From: CAYNRE01 sp964399535
GTDB lineage: Bacteria > Planctomycetota > Planctomycetia > Pirellulales > CAYNRE01
Direction: 5' to 3'
Assembly (NCBI GenBank): GCA_964399535.1
Contig: CAYNRE010000028.1
Span: 62,001-126,000 of the forward strand
DNA: 64,000 nt
The notes under the pieces are model-generated. The model searched no databases. It worked only from the letters and a program-made list of their open reading frames with translations, and was not told where the DNA came from. Positions within the stretch are counted from its first letter, which is position 1, and each line of letters starts with the position of its first letter. A program made the position numbers and the translations under genes. Below, in pieces: positions 21,301 through 36,300 of this stretch.

Positions 21301-24300
21301 GCCCCAATCGCCACGGAGGAAGATCGAGCCGCCGGCCGTGAGGCTGGCGCCGGCCTCGAAGGTAACGTTGTCGCCGGCCCGCAATCGCTGATTGCCCACC
21401 GGGGTGGAAACGCTCGAACCGGACGGAATCAGAATGTGTTGGCCGCTGTTGGCCGCGTCGGGCACCACCAGGTTCACGTCGGCGCCGGTCGAGGTCATCT
21501 GCCCCACGGTAATCAACCCGCCCACGCCGGTCAGATAGCTGCTCCCGCCCGAGAAGGCGTCGAGCTGGCCGCCGGTCAGGTCGACGCGGATGTTGTTAGC
21601 CGGGGTGCCGATGCGGTGGCTGCCAGGTCCGGCGACCACGTTTCCGCCGACCAGGTCGACATCGACCCCCAGGCCCACGTCGAAACCGCGAACCAGGTGC
21701 GTGGGGCTGCCGCTGATCAGATCGCCCGAGGTGGTGAGCAGGGCCGCCGTGCCGTTTTGCGAGAAGTAGTTGCCCTCGAGCTGAAAGTCGACGTCGGCCA
21801 GGTTCACGCCGAGTTTCTCAGGCGCCACGCCCACCACGATGGCATCTTGCGCCGCGGAAACCTGGTGCAGGCGGATCAGGGTATCGACCGGGTCGACATG
21901 GGTTTCGGGAACCGTGTTGATCGAAGCGACGTTGGCCAGCGGGATCACTTGGATGCCCATGCCGTCGTCGATCAGGATATTTCCGCTCGAGAAACCCTTG
22001 AAGCTGCCGACGACCGAGCCACCTCCCTTGAGATTCACGGTCGACACGGCCAGCGTGTAAACGCTGACACCGCCGTTGAAGCGGGTATCGATTCGGCCGT
22101 TGGCCGATTCCAGGCGATCTACGTCGAGCACCAGCGGCGTGCCGTCGCCGGTGCCCAGGGTAACGTCGAGGAAGTTGCCGCCGGCGCCCCGGGCATCGAT
22201 CGAGGGCGTGGGCGTAAGCATGCTGGCCGTTAACCGCACAAACAGCCGTTCGGTAATGCCCGCGTTGACCCGGCCGATGCTGCCCTGGTCGGTCAGCACG
22301 ATCAGCTCGCGGGTGCGAATGTAGCTGGCGGTTTGGCCGAAGTTCTTCTTGGTTGGGAAGATCGTGTACTGATCGGCGGCGAGGATGTTGCCCCCCTGGT
22401 TGCGGAGGTTGGTGGTGCCGCCGATGTTCTCAATGTGGCCTAGCAGGGTAACGTCGCGGGGGGCCGCGGTGTTCTGTTCGATGATTACGTCGGACTCGCT
22501 GGAATTGGTCGTGACATCGTAGGTGAAGTTGTTGGGATTGCCGTTGATCGTAATGGCCGGCATGCCCGGGTTGGGGTTCACCAGGTCGATATCGTTCAGG
22601 AACAGGTTCTTAGCCGAATCGTTCTTGATCGAGACCAAATCGAGCGAATTGCTGAAGTGGAAGTTGGAGTGGCCGTTGAGCTGGCCCTCGGCCTTGATAT
22701 TGATGGTGCCGATCGGGTCGTCGTTGATGATATCGTCGACGTAGATATCGAGCGTGGAAATGGTTTGCCCCACGGCCACCGGGTTGAAGAAGCCGTCGCG
22801 CACCGTGATGCCATCGGCCTTGAGCACCTTGCCCGTGGCGTCGATTTCCAGCTCGCGGGCCCCGCCGCCAGTAATGTTGACATCGGCGTCGAAGTTCACG
22901 CAGCCGTCGTCGACCGGGCCGGCCAGGCCCTGATCGGCGGTGGTCTTGACCGTGTCGGCGTTGCCGGTGAAGCCGCGGACCGCTTCAAAGGCGTCGTCCA
23001 CGGCGCCCTCAGCGTCGCAAATCAGCCCCCACAAGCAGACCACCTCACCCACCACGGTCACGGCCCCCTCGGCGGCCGTGAGCAGGGCGTCGCCCAGCGT
23101 ATCCAGATCGGTTTCCACATCCTCCATGTAGTTGTTGAGGGCGTTGGCCTTGTTGCCAAAGGCCTCGACCACCAGGTCATGGGTCGTGATCGTGGAACCG
23201 GGGGCCACGTTGACCGTGGCCTTGGCCACCTTCAGGTTGGTCGAAGTGGCCGTGGCGCTGCCAATGGCGCCTCCGGCGGCAGCATGGGCGAACGTAAAGG
23301 TCTTCACCTGGTCTTCGCGGGCCTGAATCGTGGTCAGCCCGGGGTTCGCCCCCAGGCCGTTGGCCGACAGGCTGGCACCGCTGGCCACGGTGGTCGTCGA
23401 GGTGACATTGGCATTGATGACCGAGAAGGCATCGTTGAAACTGGCCGCGGCAAAGGTGGTGCCGATGTCGGAATGGGCCTCGACGTAAACGTCGACATCG
23501 CGCGAGGAGATGAAGATCTCGCCGGCGACGATCGTCACGTTGTTGCCCACTTCGGCCCGGGTCTGCGAGTCGAAATTGCTGGTCGCCTTGCCTTCGTTCG
23601 TGCCGGCGAACTCGACCGGCGTATTCGAGTCGACCAGCGTATTCAAGTTGGCGCGGGTTTCGGCATTCACCGAGACCAACCCGCCGGCCGTGATCGAACT
23701 GGAATTGTCGATTCGGGCCGTGGTGCGATTGACGGCGTCGGTTCGGGCAAAGGCGCCCCCCACGGCAATGAAACCGCCCTGGCCGCCCTGGGCATCCAAG
23801 TTGGAAACCGTTTCCGATTTGCCTTCGACGGTCAGGTTGTTTCCGGCGCTGAGCACCGAGCCGGCCCCCACCAGGGCCAGCGACTCCAGCGTTTTCAGAT
23901 TGCCGAGCGCTTCGACAAAGCCCGCCGCGAAGAACCCGCCCACCTCGGCATTGGCGTTGGCAACCGCGCGGTTGCGGGCATCGGAACGCAGCGTAATGTC
24001 GTTCGTGGCGTCGATGTTTACGTCGCCCGTGGTGGCCTTGTAGTCGACATCGACCGTCGAGGTGGCCCCGGTGCCGGGCAGAATGCCGACAAAGCCGCCG
24101 CCCGAGGCGTCGCTGTCGGTGTTGGCTTCGTTGAAGCCGTTCGTGCTGTTGAGATAGTTGAACGCCCGGGAAACGACGCTCACGTCGCCTGCTCGCGAGG
24201 GGGTGCCCGCTTCCAGGTCGGCTCCCGTATCGACATGGGCCAGGTTCTGGCCGGTGACGGTGCTGACCGAGTCGACGCCGCCCACGGCCACAAAGCCATA

Positions 24301-27300
24301 AGCCGCGCCGTCGGCAATACTGTCGGCGTCGCCGATGGCGTTCACCTGAACCAGGATGTCGTCGGAAGCATCGACGTCGGCATTGCCGATCGAGGCATCG
24401 TGACTGACCGCGACCGACGATTTGGCCGAGGTGGCCCCCGCCCCCACGAACCCAGCCGCGGTGCCGTCGCTTCGGGCATCGGCCGTGTTCACCCCCTGGG
24501 CGATCACGCTTACGTCGCCGCCGACACCGTTGGTGCCCGAGGTTACGTCGGCCCCGTTGCGAATGCGGGCATCGACATTGCCCATGACGTGGGCATTGGA
24601 GCGCACCAGGCCGATCGAGACCAGGCCGAAAACCACGCCATCGGCGTAGGCGTTCGAGGTGCTGTTCGACTGGGCGCGAACGATGACGTCGTCGGTGGTG
24701 GTCACATTGACATTGCCGATGTAGGCATCGACATCGACCGTGCTGTTGGCGTTGGAATCGACCCCCACGCCACCCACCAACCCGCCCGTGGTGGCTTCGC
24801 CCTGGGCATCGGTCGAATCGCTCTGATTCGCCGAAACGGTGAGCACCGTGCCGCCCAGCACATTGCCTTCCAGCGCCGCCCGGGTAACGCCGCTAGTGGT
24901 GGCGTCCGGGTCGCTGGTTCCCAAGCCGGCCAGGCCGCCGGTCTTGGCCGAGGCATCGGCGATGGCGGTTCGCCGACCATCGGCGTTGATGGTGATGAAC
25001 GAGGTGGCGTCGATCGTGGCGCCTGCCGGCACCACGGCTTCCACGTTGCCGCTAGCCGTGGCGTTGGGGTTGGTAAAGTTTCCTGCGATCAACCCACCCC
25101 CCGAGGCCGTGGCCGTGGCCTCGGCGCCCAGGTTGCTGCCCGAGGTATTGTGCAGGGCTTCGAGCGTGAGACTGCCCACTTCGAGCAGGTTGCCGCTCGA
25201 CAGGTGGGCATCGACCGTCGGGTTGGAAATAGCGGTCGATTGCGTATTGCCGATTGCCAGCAGGCCTCCCACGGCCCCCTCGGTGTCGGCATCGACATTG
25301 GTGGTTGCCTGGGCCCGCACGGTGGCCGCGCCCGAAATGTTGACCTGGGAACCGGTGTTTACGAACGCCCGCACCGTGGGCTGGGCCGTGGCGTCGGCGT
25401 CGGCCCCCACGCCGGCCAATAAACCGCCGCCGGCCGATTCGGCATTGGCGGTGGCAATGTTGGTCGAGCTGCTTTGCACGGTGAGCGAAGTACCGCCCAA
25501 CACCGAGCCGTCGAGATGGGCCTGGGTCTGTCCGCTGGCCGTGGCGTCGGCGTCGGTAGTGCCGATGCCCAAGAGCCCGATGGCAAACGAGTCGGCATCG
25601 CCGATAGCCCGGTTCGTGGCCTGGGCGGCAATCGTGATTCCGCCCGAGGCGTTGATCGTGGTGCCCGAACCGACATAGCTTTCCACGTCGGCCGAGGCCG
25701 TGGCATTCGGATCAGCCCCGGTGCCGGCGATGATGCCGCCGCCAGGCGCCTCGGCATTGGCCCGGGCGCCCGGTGTGCCGCTGGTGTTGTGCAGCGACTG
25801 CAGATTTACCCCGCCGGAGCTAATCGTGGCGTCGTTGCCGATGAACGTATTGATGGTCGGGCTGACGTTGGCGTCGGCCTTCATAATGCCGATGGCCGCC
25901 ACCCCGATCGAAAGACCGAAGGTGTCGGCTTGGGCGTTGCCGGTCGAATCGGAAGTGATGGCCAGCGTACCGCTGATCGCGATGTTGGAGTTGCTGCCCA
26001 CGCTGGCCTGAATGGTCGGCGAGGCGATCGCCGTGGAGTGGGCTCCCAGGCCGGCCAGAATGCCACCGCCCGAAGCGTCGGCATCGGCATTGGCCTGGGC
26101 CGAGTTTTCGGCCACGATCGTCAGGCCGTTGCCGCCGGTTACCGAGCCGTTGAGGAAGGCCCGGGTGGTGCCATTGGCCGTGGCGTCGGACAGGCTCACG
26201 CCGATCGCCAGGCCGCCAATGGTCAGGGCGTTGGCGTCGGAATTGGCGTCGTTCGAGCTGCGGGTTTCGATCGTAATGTTTCCGCCCGCGTCGAGCGTGG
26301 CGCCGCTGGCCACATAGGTATCGGTGCTGGCATTGGCCGTGGCTTCGGGCGCGGCACCGTTGCCGGCGATGACACCCCCGGTGGGCGCGTCGGCCCGGGC
26401 CAAGGCCCCCTTCCCGGCGATGGGGCTGCCGCCGGAGAAATTGTGGAGCGAGCGGAGCGTAATCGAGCCGCCCGCGGTTACCTCGGCGCCGCTGTCGACA
26501 TAGGTGTCAATCGTGGGGCTGACCACCGCGTCGGCCAGGCTGACGCCAATCGCTAATCCGCCCACGCTCAGGCCGAAGAGCTTGGCCTCGGCATCGCCGG
26601 TCGACTGGGAACTGACCGTTACGTTGTCTTCCACCACGACGTTGGCGTTGTTGTCGACAAAGGCGGTGACGGTCGGCGTGACGACCGCGTCGACATCGTT
26701 GCCCGCCCCGGCGCCAATGCCGCCGGCGGCCACGAGCGTGTCGCTGCGCACGGTGCTGTTCGAGACCGCCTCGACGATGAGATCGTTGACGTTGTTGGCC
26801 GGATCGAGCGGCGCGCCAATTACCGCGCCCGAACCGACGTAGGCCTGGGTGGTGCCCGTTTCCTCGGCCTGGGCCACGGCGGCCCCGGCGGCCAGGGCAC
26901 CGATCGCCACGCCGTTGGCGTCCAGGTCGAGCGTGGTATTGGTGGTGGCGGAAACGCGTACGTCGTCGGCCTTGGTCACCTGAACGTTGTTGCCCAGGTA
27001 GGCCGAGGCGTCGTTATCCGAATTGAAGATCGAGACCGCCGCCCCCAGGCCGACCACGCCGGCTTGACCGGTGTAGGTATCAACGTCGGAGCTGGCGTAG
27101 GTGGAATCGGACGAGACTTCCACGTCGTCGCCGGCCCGGAGCGTGGCACCCGACTGGACAAAAGCCTCGGTGTTGGTGTCGACCGTTGCGAAACCGACCG
27201 AGCCGCCGAGCCCGACCACGCCCACCGCGGCACCGCCCACGTTCATGGTCAACTGCACGTCGAGCTCGGCCCGAATCGTGATGTCGTCGCCGGCATTGAG

Positions 27301-30300
27301 ATCGGCACCCGAGCCGACGAAGGCCATGGTGTCGTTGGGGGCCGGGGCGGTGCTGAGATTGTCGTTGACCGAAAAGCGGTTCGTGGCGGTCTTCACCTTG
27401 GCTTTTTGGGCCGTTGAATCGCCCGAGTTCAAATTCGGCACGCCACCCGACAAGTCGATCTGGTCGTTGACGTCGCTCTGCATGTTGTTGGCTTCGCCCG
27501 CGCCTTGGCTGTCGAGCCCGGCACCGATCGAGGCCACGGCCACGGCGGCATTGATACCAGCCCAGCCGCCGGCAAACGCCACGGTGAGCACATCGGCCGA
27601 CCAATCGGAATCGGCGCGCACTTCGATGTCGCGCTCGGCATCGACCTGGGAATTGGCGCCGATCGACGCTGTGACGGCGTTCTTGATCGTCGACACGTCG
27701 ACGGCCGCACCCACGCCGACCAGGCCGGCCCCGATCGAGCCGGTGAAATCATTGATATAGGCCGTATCGGTGGCTACCACCGACACATCTTGCCCGGCTC
27801 CGTCGTAGGCGGCGTTCTGATTCAGCCGCGAGATGCGGCTGCCCGACTCGATCTTGGCCGTGTTCGATCCCGAGATATTGGTTACGGCCACGGTGCCGGC
27901 CACGCCGGCCACGCCGAAGCCGCCCGTGCCCAGGATGTTCTCGATTTCGCCCTGGGAATCGGCGTGCACCTCGGTGCGCCCCTGGGCGTTGGTTTCCGCT
28001 CCGGTCATGCGGGCAACGGTGGTGTTGCCGATTTCGGTAACCGAAACCGTGGCTCCCAGCCCTACCGCCCCGGCGGCCAGGATGCCGGCATGGACTTCGA
28101 TCGTGGTGCCGCTGTTGGCCAGCACCCTCAAGGCGCCGTCGGAGTTGACATTCGACTCGGCCACATAGGCTTCGGTGGTCGATTCGGTCTCGGCCACGGA
28201 AACGCTGCCGGCGATGCCCACGGCCCCCACTCCCGCACCCGCCGTGAACGAGGTGATGCTCTCGCGGGTCAGGGCGTTTACCTCAACCCCGCCATTGCCG
28301 GCGAACACCGTGGTGCGGTCGGCCTGGTCCGAATCGGTAATGAACGCCCGGGTAACGTTGGAGACCAGAGTGCTATCGTTGGCGCCGGCGATTCCCACCA
28401 GGCCGCCGCCAATGACACCGCCGCCGGTATCGGTGGTCGTGCTCTGGTGCGCTCGCACCCGGACGGCGTCGCCGTGATCGGCATCGGAATTGATCTTGGC
28501 GTCGTCGAGGTAGGCCTCGGTGGTGTTACCGATCTGCGTCACGATCACATTGCCGCTTACCCCCACCACGCCCACGGCGGCGGTAACCGAAATCACCTTC
28601 ACGTCGTCGGTTTCGCTGGCCACGACCGCCAAACCGCGAATGTTTTCAACCGTTTCGGCGCCGGTGTTGGCGTTCCAAGCCTTGGCGGCCAGCGTGCCGC
28701 CGTTGCCCCGGGCCGTGACCGAGGCGTTGTCGACGTAAGCCCGGGTCGTGTTCTCCATGGTGTTGACGACCACGCTGCCGCCGATACCCACCACGCCCAG
28801 CCCCAGCGAACCGCCGTAGGACTCGATCGAGTTATCGGAATCGGCCAACACGTAAACGTTGTCGTCGGCCACGATCGACATCGGGGAATTGATGATGTAG
28901 GCCTCGACCGTGTTCTGAATCAAGTTGATCGAGACCGAGCCGGCGATACCCACGTACAGGCCGCCGGAGCCCGAGGCGGCGATGGTCTGAATCGTGGCGT
29001 CGCTGGTCGCCAGTACCTGCACGTCGCCCTGGGTGTTGAGCGAGGCGCCGTCGACCAGGGCGCGAATGGTGCTCTGGATTTCGTTGTAGGCCGCCGCGCC
29101 GCCGATGCCGACGGCCCCCGCGCCGGCCGCCTGGCCGGCCAGCGACTTGATCAGCGAACTATCGACCGACGAGATCACAACGTCGTCGCCGGCGTTTACC
29201 GTGGTCGAGCCCCCCGAAACCTCGGAGCGGAGGGTGTTGAGAATCTTGTTCAGCGAAATGGCGCCGGTGATCGACACGGTTCCCGAGCCCGAGAGGCCGG
29301 CCGAGATGGATTCGATGCTGTTGTCGGTGTTGGCCTTGACCAGCACGTCGCCCGCGGTGGCGGTGACGGTGCCGCCGGTAATCCGAGCCCGCACGGTGTT
29401 CGAGAGCTCGTTGGTGGCCAGGGCGGCCCCGATGCCGACCGTGCCCGAGATGGCCACGGTGCCGGCCAGCGACTGAATGCCCGAGGTATCCTTGGCCAGC
29501 AGGTCCACGTTCAACTGGGCCATTACGGTCGACGAACCCGAGATGCGGGTATCGAGATTGTTGGCGATTTTGTTCAGCGTGACCGAGCCGCCCAGGGCGA
29601 ACGTGCCCGCGCCCACGCCCCCGGCCGCAATGCTGCCGATGGAGCCGCTGGTGAGGGTTTGAATGTCGATCGAGTCGGCACTGGAGGTAACCGTGGCCGA
29701 GTTCACGAAGGCCCGCAGCGTGTTGGCAATGTCGTTCGTGGCGAACGAGGCCCCGATGGCGGCCGTGCCGGCAAAGTTGGCGTTGCCGGCGATCGACTCG
29801 AGCGTGGTGTCGTCGGTGGCGTGAATGCGGATCAGGCCGGGGCTGCTGACCATGGCCCCGCCCGAGACGTGGGCATCGAGCGTATTGCGAACCTCGTTCA
29901 GCGAAACGGCACCGCCGATCGCCAGGTCCGAGGCACCCTGCCCGCCCGCCGAAATCGTCTGCAACAGCGGCGTGGAGTCGACCAGCACGTCGACCCCCAC
30001 GGTTTCGGAGCTGACCGTGGCATTGTCGATATAGGCTGTAATGTTGTGCTGAATGTCGTTCTTGGCGAAGGCGGCGCCCAGGGCCACTTCGGCGAAGATT
30101 TGAATTGCCCCCGAGAGCGACTTGATCGACCCCACGTCGACCGCCCGCACCGTGACCAGGCCCAGGGCCGTGACCAGGGCGGTATTGCTGATGTGGGCAT
30201 CGACCGTGTTGCCAATCTCGTTGAGCGAGACTGAGCCCGCCACCGAGAAATCGCTGATCCCCGTGCCCGCCACCGAAATGGTGGTGATGTTCGGGTTGCT

Positions 30301-33300
30301 TCTGGCCTGGATGAACACCTGGTCGGTGTCGGAATCGACCGTGGCGTTGTCGACCAGGGCCCGAATCGTGGAATGAATCTTGTTCCAGGCCAGCGAAGCG
30401 CCCACGCCCACGTCGCCGGTGACCACGGCCGCCACGGCCCGGGTATTGATCGTGGCGTTGTCCGTGGCCTTGATATCGACCCGGCCGTCGGCCGCCAGAT
30501 TGGCATTCTGCGAAACGTGGGCATCGATCGTGTTGGTAATCTCGTTGAACGTAATCTTCTTGCTCAAGCCCGACCAACCGGGAAAGAGGCTGGAGAACAG
30601 GGCCTGGCTGTCGGCCGAGGCATCGATCAGGGCATCGTCGCCGATCGTGAGCATGGAATTCTCGACAAAAGCCGAGACGGTGCTGGCCGTGTTGTTGGTC
30701 GGCAGCGTGGCCGAAAGCGTTTGCACCGTTTCCGCATGGGCGATCAGGTTCAGGTCGCCCGTGGTGGTCGTTACGACCGCGCCGTTGTCGATCCAGGCGC
30801 GCGAATTCTCGGTGGTGTTCAGCACCGCGGCATCGATATTGAGCGAGAGCACGGTGCCGAAGGCGAAGGTGAACGAGGTATCCTGCACGGCGTCGAGGAA
30901 GACGTCGCTCTTCACGTTCAGATCGCGCCCCGCGGTGACCGTGGCGCCATCAATATAGGCCTGGGTGCCGATGGCCGTGTTGGGGTTGTTTACCGCGCCC
31001 GACACCGGGTTGTTCAGGGCCGGGTTCTGAAAGCTGGCCGCCACGGCATTGTTTCCGCCCACCAGCTGCGCGTAGCGGTTGACCACGCCCACCAGGCTGT
31101 TGCCGGCCTGGTTGGCCAGGTTCAGAATCTGGGTATCGAGATACTGCTGGACCGAGTCGGCATCGGTGAACGAATTGAGCAGGTTCGAGAAGTTGTTGTT
31201 GACCGGGGCCCCCAGCGAGTAGAGCGAGACACTGCCCGTTATTCCCACCAGCGATGCGCCCACGCCCGACAAGAAGCTATCCACCTCGCGGGCGGCCGAG
31301 GCGTAAATGTCGACGTCGCGAGCGGCGTTGACCACGGCCCCCGGGGCCACGTAGGCCTGGGTGTCGTTGCGGACGATGCCCACGTCGACGCCGCCGGCCA
31401 GGTTGATGAGCGACCCACTCAGGTTGACGGCGATGCCGAAGAGCCTGGTGTCGTTGGTGGCCGAAATATTGACGGTTTGCGAGGCGGCCGCCCCCGGGGC
31501 GCCGTTGATCATGGCGTTCTGGTCGATGAACGCCGAAGTATCGCTATCGACGATCGAAGCCGCCACCGATCCGGCGATGCCCACGAACAGGGCCCCGCTG
31601 GCCGCGGTGGAAAGCGTGAACAAATCCTCGGAACTGTGCGCCCGCACCGCCAAACCGCGAATCTGCTCGGTGGGGAAATTGCCCATCGAATCGACGTCGC
31701 CGGCGAACACGGTCATCGTGGCGCCCTGCGCCTGGGCGCTGACCTGGGCGTTCTGCCCGATCCAGGCCCGGGTTTCCTTGTCGACCAGGTGCGCGCCGGC
31801 CGAAGTGCCCACCCCGCCGATCAGCCCCACGCCGGCGGCGCCATCGATCAGGTCGACGTCGGTATCGTCTTGGGCCAGAACCAGCACGTTGTCGTCGGCG
31901 TTGACCACGGCCCCGTTGTCGATCGAGGCCCAGGTGCGGCTGTTGATCGAAGTGACCGAGAACGAGCCGGCCACATCGACTCCCAACGCGGCCGAGGCGC
32001 CGGCGGCGATCAGCAGAATGTCTTCCGTGGCCCGCGACTGGACCACGACATCCCCCTCGGCATTGACCGTTCCGCCGAGCGAAGCCTCGGTAATGTTGTC
32101 GATCAGCGTCAGGTTGGCGGCGGCGCCGGCCGCGGCCCCCAGCGCGGCCGAGGCCACGCCGACCACGCCCAGGTTGTAGTAATCGCTGGCGGCGGCGACC
32201 TGAACCTTTTGATCGGTGTGGGCCCCCGCGTTGTTTCCGTTGATCGTGGCCCCCGGCGCTACATAGGCCGAGGTGCGATTGGTCGTAACGTTGCCCGAAC
32301 CCGAAAGTTGCGGCGCCGCCCCGAAGGCGATTGCGGTGCCGCCGGCCAGCATTTCCACATCGTCGCGATTAAGGGCGGTGACGATCACGCCGCGCTGGAA
32401 CTGCATTTGCGGAGTGGCGGTCCGCTGCATGTCGAGCGAGGCATCTTCCGTGGGGGCGCTAATCGAGAACGGATCGATAATGTCGCGGAAGGGGTTGTCG
32501 AAGATGAACGAGATGACGTCGAGGATCGGGCCGATTACCTCGGGCACCTGCACTTCGATCGCCCCGTCGACCTGGGGTACGAAGGAAACGCTGAACAACC
32601 CGGTGGGGGCGTTGATGGCGTTGCCCAGTCCCAGGGCGGTCACGCTGGCACCCGCCGCGATGAAGGCCTCGGTCACTTTGTCGATCAGCGCCGCGGCAGC
32701 CGAGGCACCGATCGTGGCAAACGTGGCTTCGTTCGTCCCTCCGGCAATGGCGTCGAGCTCGGTGCGCTCGTCGGCCGTGACCGCCACGTTGCCCTGGGCC
32801 AGCACCACCGCGGCCGCGTCGATATACGCCCGGGTGTTCACGTTCACCGAGTACACACTGCCCGAGCCCGCCAGGTTGACGCCATTGGAGACGCTCTTGG
32901 CGCCCGAGGCCGACTTGATGGTTTCGCTCGAAGTGGCCTTGACGGTCACATCCTGCTCGGCGTCGACCACCGCGCCCAGCCAGGCTTGGGTCTCTTTGAC
33001 CAACAGGCCCACGTCGACCCCCACCCCCAACCCGGCCAGGTCGCTGTCGGTGTTGATGCCGCCCCCGCTGACCACGTTGGTGATGTCGGTCGCTTGCACG
33101 TTGACCGTTTGGCTGGCCGCGTCGGCGTCGGCCCCTTGGTTGACCAGGGCGCCGTTGTCGATATGGGCCCGGGTCGTGCTGACCAGCCCATTGAGGGCGA
33201 TCGAAGCCGCGATGGCCGCGACGCCGCTTTGGGCGCCGCCGGCAGCCAAGGTGGCAAAGGTTTCGCCGGCCGTGGCATCGACCGAGGTCCGATCGAAGGC

Positions 33301-36300
33301 ATCGAGCTGAGCGCCGCCGGCTACGGCGGATTCGGTCAGCTTCTGAATCGCGTTCAAGGCGATCGAGACCCCCACGCCCGCGATATCGCCCGAGGCAGCT
33401 CCGCCGGCCGTGGTGGCAATAACGGCGTTGGAGAATGAGCGCACGGTCAGGTCATTGCCGGAATTCAGCATGGCCCCCGAGCCGACCAGGGCCTGGGTCG
33501 TGTCGCTCGAAATCTGGAACGCCAGGGCGCCGGCGACGCCGGCCTGCTGGGCACCGGCCCCCGCCTTGGCGGCCGAAGTGAGCGTGTGGAACTGAACGCC
33601 GTTGGTGGCCTGAATGCGAACTTCCCCACCGGCATCGATCGACGAGTTGTTGCCGGCCTGAGCCAGGTTGCCCAGGTCGGTGTAGTTCACGCTGATGCCG
33701 GCCGCGATGGCGGCCCCGCTCAGGACCGAGGTGCCATCGGCCTCGGCCGTGGCTTCGGCCGACAGGGCGCTGGAGATCACCACCGAGCCCCCGGCGGTTA
33801 GCGCGCGGCCCGCGGCCAGCTCGGCCGTTGAAGTCGGCAGCGCCACGTTTACGCCTACGGCGGCCCCCACGCCCAAACCGGCCAGGGCTACGTCGGTGCC
33901 GTTGGCCGAGTCGGCCAGCGTATCGGACAGGGCGGGAATCGGCACCGCATTGGGCGTGCCGGCGTTGGGGTCGGCGGCCTCGAGCTGGCGAATCATTTCC
34001 TGCTGGGCATCGTTGGCCCCCAGCGGGGCCCCGTTGGCGCTGGCCGTGGCTTGGCCCAGGCCGGTCGAAGTGTGGGTCGAGGAGATCGTAATCGCCGCTC
34101 CGGCGTTTACATTTCGATCGACCCGGCCCGCCACGTCGTCGCGCCCCACCGCTACCGCCACCGAGGCTCCCACGGCGGTCCCCAGGCCCGCGGCCTCACC
34201 CTTGGTTCTGCTGTCGGCCAGGGCCACGTGCGTGGCCTGAACCAAGAGCGAACCGGTGAGCACGATGGCGGCCCCGTTGGAAAGTTGGGCCAGGGTGTCG
34301 TTATCGGTAATGACCACGGCCACGGCGGGCGCGACGGCCGTTCCGCCGTTGGCGCCGGCTTCCGCCTCGTTGGTGGTCTCCAGATCGGCGTCGGCTTGAA
34401 TCGTCAGGTTCGTAGCGTTGTTAATCGCAGCGCCCGACTGTACCTCGGCCCGCGTCGGCAGCGACACGATGGCCACGGCCACGGAGCCCCCCACCCCCAC
34501 CTCGGGAACACCGATCGCGGTGGCGTCGGCCTCGGTATCGACGACCGCTCGCTGGGTAGCGGTAACCGTCACGGCGTTGCCCGGACTACTAATCACCGCC
34601 GCGGGGGCGACGAGCGCTTCGTTCGCGCCGCTGGCGAACGACAGCGCCAGTGAGCCGGCCACGCCCACGTTGGTCGCCCCGGCCCCGCTCGTGGCTCGGG
34701 TTACGATCTGGTCCGACTGGCCCCCCGTGGTTCGCGCTTCGATGAGCACCCCTTGCGAATTCAGGGTACCGGCCACGCGGGCCTGGGTGTTGACGCTCGA
34801 GACGTTGATCGCCAGCGCGGCCCCCACGCCGGTTCCGACGTCGACCGTGGCGCCCGTGGCCCGCATGTCGACCAAGGCCCGCTGGGTGGCCTGGACCGTG
34901 GTCAGGCCGTTGGCCGTGATAGTTCCGGCGGTTTGTTCGGCGCGCGCCGTGGCGTTGGTCACGCCCACCGTAATGGCGGCTCCCACGCCAAAGGTGCCAT
35001 CGGCCGTGGACGCCTCGGGCGGCACGATTTCGTCCGGCGTGCCGGCATTGGGGTCGGCACTGGCCAAGATGTTGGCGATCAGCGTGTTGGCGTTCACGCT
35101 GGCGGGGTTGGCGCCCCGGGCACTGCCCACGCTATTGGCAAAGACCAGCGTATCGGCCTCGGCCAGCAACGAGACCGGGCCGCCGGAGTTAATCGTTCCG
35201 GCCGAGGTGGCCGTGGCCGCCTCGTTGGCGATACTGATTGCCACCGCCGCCCCGATGGCCACGTCGGCCGCGGCGCCGTCTCCCCGGGCTTGGGTGTCGT
35301 CGACAACGTCGTGCCGAGCCCGAGCAAACAGGGGGTCGGCCGTGGTCACTTGCGATCCGGCCAGCAGTCGTACGGCGGTTTCCCGATCGGTATAGGTGAA
35401 GGCCACTGCCGGCGCTACGGCGGTGCCCCCTTGGGCCCCCGCCTCGGCACTGGTATCGGCAACGTAGTCGCCGTCGGCAAACAGGTTGAGTTGATTGGCG
35501 CCCGCGAGCTGGCCCCCCGCGGCAACCTGGGCCGTGGTGGAATCGCTGGCGATGCCGATCGCCACCGAGGCGCCGATGCCGACGTCCGGATCGCCGAGCG
35601 TGATTGAGTCGGCGTTGGTGGTCGCGTTCGAGGTTTGGTCCGCGGTCAGGGTGACCACGCCCACCCCGGCGTTGTAATTGGCGGTGGGGCCTAGTTCGGC
35701 GGTGAAATCGTTGCCCACCACGTTCAGGGCCAGGCTACCGGCCACGCCCACGTTTGTAGCGCCCGCGCCCGAGGTCGCCTCGGCCTGGTGAATATTCGAC
35801 TGGCCCAGCGGTTGATCGGCCCGCACGGAAATACCGCTGGCGGAACCGGCTCCGCCAAGCTGCGCAAGCGCGGCATTGTCGGCCACGTTGATGGCGACCG
35901 CAGCCCCCACGCCGTTGGCCACGTTGACCGCGGCACCGGTGGCCGAGACATCGCTGTCGGCGTCTTGGGTGGTGTCGACCGTCAATAGCCCTCCGGTTGT
36001 GATCCCACCGGTAACGATGGCCTGCGACCGGGCGTCGGTAATTCCCACCGCGATCGCCGCAGCGGCGCCGAAGGTGCCATCGGGCGTGGTTGCCGGCGGC
36101 ACCGAAATGGCATCGGGGGTGCCGAAAGCCGGATCGGCGAAGGCCAGCAGGTTGTTGATCAGCGTGTTAGCGTTGGCGCTGACGGGGCTAGCCCCCTTGG
36201 CGCTGCCGATCGACTCGACCACGGTGTCGACCAGCCCTTGGGCCTCGACCGATGCCGAGGTGGGGGCGGTCACCAAGCGGTCGACCCGCCCGAGCACGGT

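Noticed and set aside
12541..34240. Plus-strand open frames of up to 1,021 codons opposite the giant gene
   Set aside because: They are antisense shadows: their apparent repeats mirror those of the giant protein and they are rich in His/Arg/Gly with no recognisable domain.
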